Source: an uncultured Pseudobutyrivibrio sp.
GTDB lineage: Bacteria; Bacillota; Clostridia; Lachnospirales; Lachnospiraceae
Direction: 5' to 3'
Length of the DNA: 53,817 nucleotides
NCBI GenBank assembly: GCA_900546435.1
Contig: URCQ01000017.1
Location: 1-53,817, forward strand
A program made the position numbers and the translations under genes. Below the pieces are notes generated by a model. That model was not told where the DNA came from. It saw only the letters and a list, made by a program, of their open reading frames with translations, and did not search any database. Each line of letters starts with the position of its first letter. Positions within the stretch are counted from its first letter, which is position 1. Shown here in pieces: positions 33,428 to 41,107 of this stretch.

Positions 33428-33640
33428 ATGCGATTACTTACCCATACACAAGAAACAGACCCTCAGGTCCGCCTTCTTCTCGATGATCTGACACAAACAC
33501 AGAACGACCTTGCCAATGCTTATTCCAACCTGGAATATATGACAGATCCCGATCTGATTGACTACTATATCTACCAGGTAAAAGCCGTACAAATGCGTCA
33601 TAAATTTCTTTTAACCAAGGTAAAACAATTAAATCTCTGA
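33428..33640 (+). CDS. DUF2508/YaaL-like small protein
   Basis: A protein of 70 residues with the YaaL pattern: a helical first half (LLLDDLTQTQNDLANAYSNL), the conserved block DPDLIDYYIYQVKAVQMRH, and a basic end. No signal peptide or membrane segment. In bacilli the family member yaaL lies near recR and bofA; here it stands alone, divergent from the Tad operon, with GAGGT before the ATG and a terminator behind. Function unknown. Confidence 0.85.
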   Translation: MRLLTHTQETDPQVRLLLDDLTQTQNDLANAYSNLEYMTDPDLIDYYIYQVKAVQMRHKFLLTKVKQLNL

Positions 33641-33655
33641 ATCTTTGCATAAGAA

Positions 33656-33691
33656 AAGAACCTGCGTGATTTTACAATCATGTAGGTTCTT
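33656..33691. terminator. Terminator between the DUF2508 gene and fliS (bidirectional)
   Basis: AAGAACCT and AGGTTCTT arms with inner TGATT/AATCA pairs around TTAC, followed by TCTTATAT on the plus strand and by TTTTCTTA on the minus strand. It lies between convergent genes. Confidence 0.8.
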
Positions 33692-33701
33692 CTCTTATAT
33701 A

Positions 33702-34187
33702 TTATGCAAAAAATCCGCGATTTATTTCCATATTTCCCATGGATTCATTCAATTTTCCTTTTCCGTAGGTAAGCCCGGCTGTCACCTGCTGTGTATTCCC
33801 CATCAGCGGTGCGTTGGCATCCTCTTTCGCCAGTTGTACAAACGAATCCTGTAAATGACGCATCACATTTCCCGCCGCATGAATCGTGTCTGCTTTTTGC
33901 TCATACATAGCTCTTGCAAGCGTTCTTTCCACGTAATCATAAAGTGCATACAGCGAGTATGAAATGTCATAAGAAAAGTCAAGTGCTTCTTTCAAGTGCC
34001 GTACCACCTGCCCACACTGACGCACTGCCTTTGTATAGTCTGTGACATCGCCTGTTTTTTGTTCTTCCAGAAAGTCCAATGCCTCCGTCTCATATGCAAA
34101 ATAAATCTCATACAAAACACAGACCAACCCGGTACGATTGCTAGCTGCTATTTTTCTGGTAAATGTTGCTATTGTTTCTGCTGTCAT
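33702..34187 (-). CDS. fliS: FliS-type flagellin export chaperone
   Basis: Binds the C-terminus of unpolymerised flagellin in the cytoplasm. The 161 residues read as a helical bundle with the FliS-like segment LVCVLYEIYFAYETEALDFL near the N-terminus and SYSLYALYDYVERTLARAM in the middle. It is longer than the usual ~130 residues because of a C-terminal tail (about 130-161; GNTQQVTAGLTYGKGKLNES), which is not part of the common fold. AAGGAC precedes the ATG, 10 bp after flagellin, so the two are co-transcribed. Confidence 0.88.
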   Translation of the reverse strand: MTAETIATFTRKIAASNRTGLVCVLYEIYFAYETEALDFLEEQKTGDVTDYTKAVRQCGQVVRHLKEALDFSYDISYSLYALYDYVERTLARAMYEQKADTIHAAGNVMRHLQDSFVQLAKEDANAPLMGNTQQVTAGLTYGKGKLNESMGNMEINRGFFA

Positions 34188-34197
34188 GTCTTAGTCC

Positions 34198-35637
34198 TTA
34201 CTGCAATAACTGAAGTGCCTGTGTCGGAAGTTCATTTGCCTGCGCCAAAACGCTGGTTCCTGCCTGCTGCAGCACATTATATTTTGTGTATTCTGTCATT
34301 TCTTCTGCCATATCAACATCTTCAATTCTGGAAAGTGCCGCTGTCATATTTTCCTGTGTTTCGTCCAGACTTGTCACTGTATAATCCAGACGGTTTTCAT
34401 AGGCACCAATCTGTGAACGAATCTGGCTGATCTTAGAAATAGCATCGTCCAGCCGATCCATTGCTTTGGTTGCACCATGAATTGTCGTAACATCAATATC
34501 GTCCAAATATAAGCTTTCTACATCCGTCGCCGGAATTCGTACCTGCATTGTCTGTCCTTCGTTTGCACCAATCTGCAAATCCATAATACCAATATCCGTT
34601 ACTTCCAGATTAATAACTCCGGCACTTACGGTTCCAGCTGCTGTTGTAAAACCTTTTTCAAAGCCGGCTTCCAGTAAAAAGCTCATCTGAAATCCATCGG
34701 TATTTGTGATATTAATCTTATTGCCTTCGTAAGATACCGTGGCTCTCGCATCAAATGCACTATCAGCATCCAATGTAATTTCTGCATTCTTTCCCATGGC
34801 TACTACTGCATCCGCCTTAGGATCTGCAGCTGTATTTGGAACACCTGCGCCAAAAATATCTCCATCATTCGACTGCTGCAAAAGTGTGATCTGTGCATGA
34901 CTTCCATATGCTGTCGATTTAAATGAAAGCGGCTCGTCTATCTTACTAATCGTACACTCGCCAATCTCCGCACCATCGCGAAGGGCTGTATAAATCTGAT
35001 CCTTTGTCATTTTATCATCAATCGATACCGTATATCCATTGATCGATAAGATACCATTTTTACCTACCAGATCATCCACCATAACACCTGTATCAAATGC
35101 AGCATTCGTTGCTGCTTTTTCCACCGTCAGACTGTAGGTTCCTTCCGCCACCTGATCCGAAACATAAATTCTGGATACATAATCGCGATTTTCCTTATCC
35201 GTATATACTCTTGCATCCAATGAACCATCCAGCAGACTCTTTGTGTTAAATTCTGTTGTCTGCGATATACGATCCACCTCGTCTCGAAGGGATGCTATCT
35301 CTAACTGACATGCTTCTTTTTCTTTTTGCGAATTTACACCATTTTCAGCCTGCACTGCCAACTCGCGCATACGCTGTAACATATCTGTCACTTCACCAAG
35401 TGCGCCATCAACCGTCTGTATCACAGATGTTCCATCCGATGAGTTGCGGGATGCCTGATCCAGTCCGCGGATCTGCGCCTTCATTTTGTTGGAAATCGCC
35501 ATTCCTGCCGGATTATCCGATGCATGATTTAATTTCAAGCCGGAAGAAAGACGTTCCATAGAAGCACTCAGATTACTCTCTGTTCCCAACAACTGCTTAT
35601 TTGTAATAACTGCTGAAATATTATTATTGATCTTCAT
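34198..35637 (-). CDS. fliC: Flagellin
   Basis: Structural subunit of the flagellar filament. The 479 residues have the conserved N-terminal D0/D1 region (MKINNNISAVITNKQL, SSGLKLNHASDNPAGMAIS, RMRELAVQAENG) and C-terminal D1/D0 (RIEDVDMAEEMTEYTKYNVL, ending LPTQALQLLQ). The central D2/D3 region of about 250 residues is variable and rich in Asp/Ala. The C-terminal hydrophobic motif needed for FliS and TLR5-type contacts is intact. GAGGT lies before the ATG, and a sigma-28-like promoter about 90 bp upstream. Confidence 0.96.
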   Translation of the reverse strand: MKINNNISAVITNKQLLGTESNLSASMERLSSGLKLNHASDNPAGMAISNKMKAQIRGLDQASRNSSDGTSVIQTVDGALGEVTDMLQRMRELAVQAENGVNSQKEKEACQLEIASLRDEVDRISQTTEFNTKSLLDGSLDARVYTDKENRDYVSRIYVSDQVAEGTYSLTVEKAATNAAFDTGVMVDDLVGKNGILSINGYTVSIDDKMTKDQIYTALRDGAEIGECTISKIDEPLSFKSTAYGSHAQITLLQQSNDGDIFGAGVPNTAADPKADAVVAMGKNAEITLDADSAFDARATVSYEGNKINITNTDGFQMSFLLEAGFEKGFTTAAGTVSAGVINLEVTDIGIMDLQIGANEGQTMQVRIPATDVESLYLDDIDVTTIHGATKAMDRLDDAISKISQIRSQIGAYENRLDYTVTSLDETQENMTAALSRIEDVDMAEEMTEYTKYNVLQQAGTSVLAQANELPTQALQLLQ

Positions 35638-35727
35638 AAAATTTACCTCGCTTTATCTTTTGCCATTCATTGGCGCATATCGCATCCTTGCGGGGTCATA
35701 AAGCGGACAATCCTTGTCACACTTTTT

Positions 35728-35753
35728 ATATCGGTTATCTGCGGTGCAACTTA
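35728..35753 (-). promoter_or_regulatory. Sigma-28-like promoter of flagellin
   Basis: On the minus strand TAAG (35753-35750) is followed by 14 bp and ACCGATAT (35735-35728). The sigma-28 consensus is TAAA-N15-GCCGATAA. Core CCGAT and the upstream TAA are conserved. Its place before flagellin is as expected. Confidence 0.65.
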
Positions 35754-35789
35754 ACCCGTCAGAATCGTTTTGTAGTTATCCGCCAGCAA

Positions 35790-38700
35790 TTAAGAAAGCA
35801 GCTCGCCCATTTCTTCTACAAACGATCTGGCAATGCCATACAAAACTTTCGTTGCAATCGGATCCTGCTCTTTTGTCACCGTAAAATCCACATCTTTTTC
35901 TTCATAAAAATCATCCACGGCTATCGACGCATCTGTCCCATAACGAAACGATACCGGCAAACCGGTTGCCTCTCGCATTGCATTTGCAAAATACGGCATG
36001 TGTTCGGAAAACAGTCCTGCGATTTCCGGTTTTTCAAAATCAACATCACCGGTGATTTCACCATGTTCATACCGGAAACTTCCGGAAATCACGCCACTTT
36101 CATCCATTTGCAGTGCCACATCGACCAGTCCTTTTTCTTCTGTGCCACGAACAATTTTTAGTGATAAATTTCCCAATTTATCTTCCACAAGAATCGGTAT
36201 GTTATATGTTTCACTCTGCTCGCCCATTTTACCTAATGCCTGTATCTGTGTCATAACAAGCTTCATGCCACGTACATCAATCGATGTCACATCCTTTTCT
36301 ACCAGCATATTTTTCATGACTTTTTCTGCCGTTTCTTCCAATCTATGCTGCGCCTCTGCCATTTCTTTTGGCGTTTTACAAGCCTCTCCATATTCTTCTA
36401 TTAAATCTTCTATCATGTCTGTAATATTTATCTGATTTTCATCACCGGTCTGCTCACTGCTATATTTCAGAAGCTTTCTATAAACCGCATTCTGATCTCT
36501 TAACATTTCTGAAATGCCTTGCAAAAATGCCGGTGTCTTCGGCAAATCATATTGTTCTAGCAGCTGATAAACTTTTTCCTCACTCTCCAGTGCCTTTGCC
36601 ACCTGCTGTCTTGTCTGTTCTTCTTCTGCCTGCTGTATGCGTTCTTCCTCTTCTACATATGCTGCGTCTTTTGCAGACAGGCTCTTTGGATCTACCTGAC
36701 GATATTCCTCTAAAATATCCAGCTGTGATTTGAACTGCTCCGGCGTCAAATCCATATATGCTTCTTCACTGTCAAACTGCTTCATTTTTACCGGCGTCAT
36801 CGTATCTTTTGCCGCATACAGACAACTCGCCTGAAATGCCATTTCTGCCTGTTCCATAATCGATAAAGATGATCTCTCAAACGATGCCACCTCACCAAAG
36901 GAATCATCAATCGTATATTCCTGACCGCTATGTTTCGAAGATCTTACTGCCGTCATCAGGTTACGGAGCGTTACGTCTTTTTGCTGCATCATAAGTGCAC
37001 CAATTGCTGCCCCATCTCCCGCTTCCACCTGATAAATCATACGATATATACCAATAAAACTATCTCGTTGTTCCTGCGTAATATCGCCTGTCTGCTCTAA
37101 CTTCCATAAAAATTTTGCGTAGGAATCGCTGTCTTTTTTTGTTTGTGCACCATTTTCTTTCGACATGTTTTCTGCCATATCTGTCAGATTTTTTACCGTC
37201 AAATCCAATGGATTGTGGCCTTCTTTGATCATTTCAAACACAGTTGCCGGTTTCATGGCACGGAACATACGCTGTACTGCCATATCAGTCTTGCGCACTT
37301 CACGGATATTTTCTTCCGTCAATTCCATCTCGTTATACGCCAGTATACGTACTGCACGACGATTTTCCTCTGTAGGCTCCATCGCCTGATCTTCTAAGAT
37401 TGCATCTATATTAGAAAATGCTTTTTGTATACGATCACCTAAATCTTTACGCGGTTCTGTCCAGACCGTCTCATAGCGGCTCTCTGCCTTCTGATAAGCA
37501 GCCGTCATCTGTCCGGCTTCCTGACTCACCTGTCGCAACGTCATATTTTCCACTGCTGGAATCTGTGCCAGAAAAGCTGCTGGTGCATTGCGCAGCACCG
37601 CCTGCGCTTCCTGATACTCCTGATAAATCGTAACGTTTTGTTCTGTTTTTGCTGCATCTTCTACCTGCAGCATTTGTGCTGTATACTCTTTCTCTAACGA
37701 CTTTAATGCTTCCACCGTCTCTTCTATGGACATGGTATCGATTGCCATCCCCTTCTTCAAAAGCGCATAATTCGCTTCCACGCTCATCAAAAGCCGTGCT
37801 TCCTGCATCTGTCTGGTATTTGTGATGGCATCTAATTCTTTCATCTGCTGTGCATAGGCATCCTTTGCCTGCCCCATCAGACTATACTCCGGTAAAAGGG
37901 CCGCCTCTCCTGGCTGTTTGCCCTCGGTCACAGCATCCGCAATCTGCTCAACGGTTGTATCCCCCACCTGATCTAGCGGCAGTTCTAAAAGCTTTGTCAG
38001 ATAGGTCAGATTTTCTGTAGTAACCGGGATCTCATTCTTAATCAAATAATTACAATACTTCAAATTTTTTTCAGAAGTCTCTAGCCCTGCTTCTGAAAGC
38101 TTTGTTTCCAATTGCTTCTGCAAATCCTGTGGTAATGCTTCGATCTGGTCTGCCTGTATTTCTTCCATTCCACCAGAAAAATATGCCTGATACACATGAT
38201 CTATTGTCGGAGACAACTCATTTTTTAGCATGTAACAAGCTGCTCCCAAAGACAGTTCTCCTTTCATTTCCTCCGTCTTTGTCAGGGCAATCTGTCCAGA
38301 TGTAATTGTATCTTCTTCTACCGGAAGATCTGCATCTTCTAGCGCACGCTCCAACTGTACTTTCTGTCCTTCACTCCCACTCATGGCTTCCAGCTTTGCG
38401 TCAGAAAGTCCCCCCATTTTAGAGATATCAGCGCCACCTTTTGCCATGGCAACCTTAATACGATCGGTGACTGTCACAATGGTATGCGCCTCCATATCCA
38501 TAGGCGAAAATCCATCTTCCTGCATTTTTGCATAATCTTTTCCAGATGTTGTCTGCGCATAAACGGCCATCTGATTATGTAAAAGAGTTGCGTCTGTTCC
38601 CTGTGCCAACCGTTCTTCCAGTTTCTGTGTCAGTGTTTTTTCTTTCAAATCCTCTTTTTGATAAATTGGATGTTGCACCGAGACATTACGCAGTGGCTCC

Positions 38701-38807
38701 TTTGTCATCTTCTGCTCTATTTTAACAGGTTCTCCGGTAATCACCTTACCCTCTACCAAACCCTTTGCTTCTACGGTATCGTTGATCCCAATTTGCCCCA
38801 GTTGCAT
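35790..38807 (-). CDS. Very large helical protein, DUF6240-type, with FliK-like C-terminus
   Basis: The 1005 residues carry no signal peptide or membrane helix. They are Gln/Glu/Met-rich and almost wholly helical by composition, with repeated segments such as LTYLTKLLELPLDQVG, LTEENIREVRKTDMAVQRMF and NPLDLTVKNLTDMAENM. The DUF6240 name is from memory of similar proteins beside flagellar genes in Lachnospiraceae. The C-terminal ~130 residues (GLVDVALQMDESGVISGSFR, then EIAGLFSEHMPYFANAMREA) are laid out like the FliK/Flg_hook C-terminal domain. It lies between the LysM gene and flagellin, with AGGAGG before its ATG. A ruler or export-related flagellar role is inferred, not shown. Confidence 0.7.
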   Translation of the reverse strand: MQLGQIGINDTVEAKGLVEGKVITGEPVKIEQKMTKEPLRNVSVQHPIYQKEDLKEKTLTQKLEERLAQGTDATLLHNQMAVYAQTTSGKDYAKMQEDGFSPMDMEAHTIVTVTDRIKVAMAKGGADISKMGGLSDAKLEAMSGSEGQKVQLERALEDADLPVEEDTITSGQIALTKTEEMKGELSLGAACYMLKNELSPTIDHVYQAYFSGGMEEIQADQIEALPQDLQKQLETKLSEAGLETSEKNLKYCNYLIKNEIPVTTENLTYLTKLLELPLDQVGDTTVEQIADAVTEGKQPGEAALLPEYSLMGQAKDAYAQQMKELDAITNTRQMQEARLLMSVEANYALLKKGMAIDTMSIEETVEALKSLEKEYTAQMLQVEDAAKTEQNVTIYQEYQEAQAVLRNAPAAFLAQIPAVENMTLRQVSQEAGQMTAAYQKAESRYETVWTEPRKDLGDRIQKAFSNIDAILEDQAMEPTEENRRAVRILAYNEMELTEENIREVRKTDMAVQRMFRAMKPATVFEMIKEGHNPLDLTVKNLTDMAENMSKENGAQTKKDSDSYAKFLWKLEQTGDITQEQRDSFIGIYRMIYQVEAGDGAAIGALMMQQKDVTLRNLMTAVRSSKHSGQEYTIDDSFGEVASFERSSLSIMEQAEMAFQASCLYAAKDTMTPVKMKQFDSEEAYMDLTPEQFKSQLDILEEYRQVDPKSLSAKDAAYVEEEERIQQAEEEQTRQQVAKALESEEKVYQLLEQYDLPKTPAFLQGISEMLRDQNAVYRKLLKYSSEQTGDENQINITDMIEDLIEEYGEACKTPKEMAEAQHRLEETAEKVMKNMLVEKDVTSIDVRGMKLVMTQIQALGKMGEQSETYNIPILVEDKLGNLSLKIVRGTEEKGLVDVALQMDESGVISGSFRYEHGEITGDVDFEKPEIAGLFSEHMPYFANAMREATGLPVSFRYGTDASIAVDDFYEEKDVDFTVTKEQDPIATKVLYGIARSFVEEMGELLS

Positions 38808-38869
38808 ATTCTGCCTCCTTTATCTGCTGTAGTATATTTCGGTCTGCTTCCTATAAAACTTGAGTCTTC

Positions 38870-40042
38870 TTATGGCAACAACAATTTATCCCCCGCACAG
38901 ATATGATCCCCATTTTCGATTTGATTTTTCGTACAAATGGCATCAACCATATCTTCTGTCCCGTAAACTTTCTTGCTGATATCGGTTAACTTATCCCCCT
39001 TTTCCACAATATAATAGCCCTGCTGCAAATATGGATTCGTTGTTGCAGCTGCAGCTGCGCTGTTATCTTCTGTCGGCTTTTCAGCTGCCACTTCCGGTGT
39101 CTCTGCATTTTCCTGTGATGCATCTGCCCCCTCTGTCTTTGCCAATTCTTCTGCACTTTGACTAATGGTTTCCTGTATCATCTCTGCACTGTCTTCATCT
39201 GTACTTTTTCCAAGAGATGCTACTGTTTTTTCCATTTCATTCAACTTTGTAAAATTTTGGAACAACACGCCAGATAGCAAAATCATCACAACAACCGCTA
39301 CCGATACAACCACCTTTGACATCTGACTCCTCTGGTGGCTTTGCGTCTCATGCATATAACTTCGATAACGCGCCAAGGCCTCTCGATCCTGTCTGACTTC
39401 TTCATCATATCGTTTTTCATCGTGTAAAAGAAAACGCTCCCTTCCTTCCCACGTTTCCTCTTTTTCTAACAATTCCCGTTTACTATGATAATCACTTAAA
39501 TATGTGCTCATACTTACATTTTTTTCATAATACACAAAAAAACCGCCGACTTCTTCCATAAGTCCATGCCGATCCATATACAGTTTTTCCCATTCGCCAT
39601 ACGCATCAAACAGAAGGACATTTCCATGATTTCCCGGGAAATGACGACTGCAAATTTTTTGTATATCTTCCATACGCACAGGCTCACCGATACATTGCAT
39701 CGCCCAGCCTAAAATGCTCCACTGCGGGAAATACTTCCGCGACTGTCTATAAATAGCATCCCAGATATCTTCCGAAAAAACAGGCATCTCCCCGCCAAAA
39801 CTAATCTGCTCGAGTTCTAACGCCCCCTTGATATATAACTTTGGATATTCTGTCCCCTCTTTGATCTCACCCAATAAAACAAAAGCATACCGTTTTTTCT
39901 CACGATTACTCCCATGTAAAAAACGATAAACATAATCTTCCACGTACACTCTTGCGCCTTTTGGTAAATTACCAATTTGTCTTACATTTCTTGGTTCTTC
40001 AACTTTCTCAATTGGTATCGGTTCTTTTACAATTTCTATCAT
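38870..40042 (-). CDS. MPN/JAB-like, single-TM, LysM-domain protein
   Basis: The 390 residues have three parts. Residues about 20-180 resemble an MPN (Mov34/JAB) fold: ARVYVEDYVYRFLHG, YAFVLLGEI, then ILGWAMQCIGEPVRMEDIQ. In active JAMM enzymes this last segment would read GW-HSHP...S..D; the zinc His residues are missing here, so it is probably non-catalytic. A coiled region leads to one membrane helix (about 273-293). After an acidic Ala/Glu linker comes a C-terminal LysM domain (about 345-390, YYIVEKGDKLTDISKKVYG). The ATG at 40042 has AAAGGAG upstream; the longer frame to 40135 is not supported. It lies 62 bp upstream of the DUF6240-type gene. Confidence 0.72.
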   Translation of the reverse strand: MIEIVKEPIPIEKVEEPRNVRQIGNLPKGARVYVEDYVYRFLHGSNREKKRYAFVLLGEIKEGTEYPKLYIKGALELEQISFGGEMPVFSEDIWDAIYRQSRKYFPQWSILGWAMQCIGEPVRMEDIQKICSRHFPGNHGNVLLFDAYGEWEKLYMDRHGLMEEVGGFFVYYEKNVSMSTYLSDYHSKRELLEKEETWEGRERFLLHDEKRYDEEVRQDREALARYRSYMHETQSHQRSQMSKVVVSVAVVVMILLSGVLFQNFTKLNEMEKTVASLGKSTDEDSAEMIQETISQSAEELAKTEGADASQENAETPEVAAEKPTEDNSAAAAATTNPYLQQGYYIVEKGDKLTDISKKVYGTEDMVDAICTKNQIENGDHICAGDKLLLP

Positions 40043-40111
40043 AACGGTCTCCTTTTTTCTCAACGCTACCACACGCGCATGGAGAAAAATGTAGAAATTA
40101 CAGAACCAATG

Positions 40112-40146
40112 AAAAAAATCACCGGGAATACACATCCCGGTGATTT
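40112..40146 (-). terminator. Terminator after recR
   Basis: AAATCACCGGG and CCCGGTGATTT form a perfect 11-bp stem with a 9-nt loop. On the minus strand it is followed by a run of T, only a few bases after the recR stop. Confidence 0.95.
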
Positions 40147-40149
40147 CTA

Positions 40150-40746
40150 CTATAACTCTGTTCTGCCTTCTAAAGCACGAAGCAAAGTTACTTCATCAAT
40201 ATATTCCAGATCGCCTCCCACAGGAACACCACTCGCAATACGCGATACTTTAATCCCTGTCGGCTTGATCAATTTGCTGATATACATCGCTGTTGTCTCT
40301 CCCTCTAAGCTGGAGTTCGTAGCTATGATAACTTCGTCGACATCTCCTTGCAGTCGCTGCATCAGTTCTTTTAACTTGATGTCCGCCGGACCAATTCCCT
40401 GCATCGGTGAAATAGCTCCATGTAACACATGATAAACACCTTCGAATTTTCCGGTTTTTTCATATGCTGCCAAATCTTTGGTATCTTCCACAACCATAAT
40501 CACCTTCTGGTTTCGCTGCGGATTGCTACAGATCGGGCAGATCTCGTCGTCCGTCAAAGTATAACATTGTTTACAATAATGTACCCCTTTTCTGGCACTG
40601 ACCATAGCATTTGCCAAATCTTCCACTTCTTCCGTCGGCATATCCAAAATATGAAATGCCAGACGTTGCGCTGATTTTGCACCGATTCCCGGCAAAGTAG
40701 ATAACTCTGCAATCAATTTACTAATCTGCTTACTGTAATAATCCAT
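40150..40746 (-). CDS. recR: Recombination protein RecR
   Basis: Acts with RecO/RecF in RecA loading at gaps. The 198 residues have the family length and motifs: helix-hairpin-helix LSTLPGIGAKSAQRLAFHIL, C4 zinc finger CKQC...CPIC (about 58-73), Toprim MVVEDTKDLAAYE, and the C-terminal GVPVGGDLEYIDEVTLLRAL. The ATG at 40746, 10 bp past the YbaB stop, is chosen because it gives the standard N-terminus and has AGGCAG upstream. The open frame to 40776 runs into ybaB. Confidence 0.97.
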   Translation of the reverse strand: MDYYSKQISKLIAELSTLPGIGAKSAQRLAFHILDMPTEEVEDLANAMVSARKGVHYCKQCYTLTDDEICPICSNPQRNQKVIMVVEDTKDLAAYEKTGKFEGVYHVLHGAISPMQGIGPADIKLKELMQRLQGDVDEVIIATNSSLEGETTAMYISKLIKPTGIKVSRIASGVPVGGDLEYIDEVTLLRALEGRTEL

Positions 40747-40756
40747 GTCATTCTGC

Positions 40757-41107
40757 CTAGAATGGCATTCCGCCACCCATGCCTCCGGTTATTTTTGACA
40801 TCTGAGACTGTGCTTTTTCATCCATCTGACGAAGTGCTTCGTTTGTCGCTGCCATAATCAAATCTTCGAGTGTCTCGATATCATCTGGATCAACAACTTC
40901 TTCTGATAATTTGATTTTTGTAATCTCTTTCTTACCAGAAACCGTAACTTCTACAACACCGCCGCCTGCAGTTGCTGTCAATTCTTCTTCCTCTAACGCT
41001 CTTGATGCTTCTTCCATCTGGCGCTGCATCTTCTGCGCCTGTTTCATAAGGTTGTTCATATTACCCATGCCACCGCCGCCTGGGAATCCTCCACCTCTTC
41101 TTGCCAT
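40757..41107 (-). CDS. ybaB: YbaB/EbfC-family nucleoid-associated protein
   Basis: DNA-binding dimer encoded in the classical dnaX-ybaB-recR order. The 116 residues begin with a Gly-rich stretch (GGGFPGGGGMGNMNNL), then the helix MKQAQKMQRQMEEASRALEE, and the core VEVTVSGKKEITKIKL and DLIMAATNEAL. The C-terminus is again Gly/Met-rich. Its ATG abuts the dnaX stop (TAAATG). Confidence 0.96.
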   Translation of the reverse strand: MARRGGGFPGGGGMGNMNNLMKQAQKMQRQMEEASRALEEEELTATAGGGVVEVTVSGKKEITKIKLSEEVVDPDDIETLEDLIMAATNEALRQMDEKAQSQMSKITGGMGGGMPF

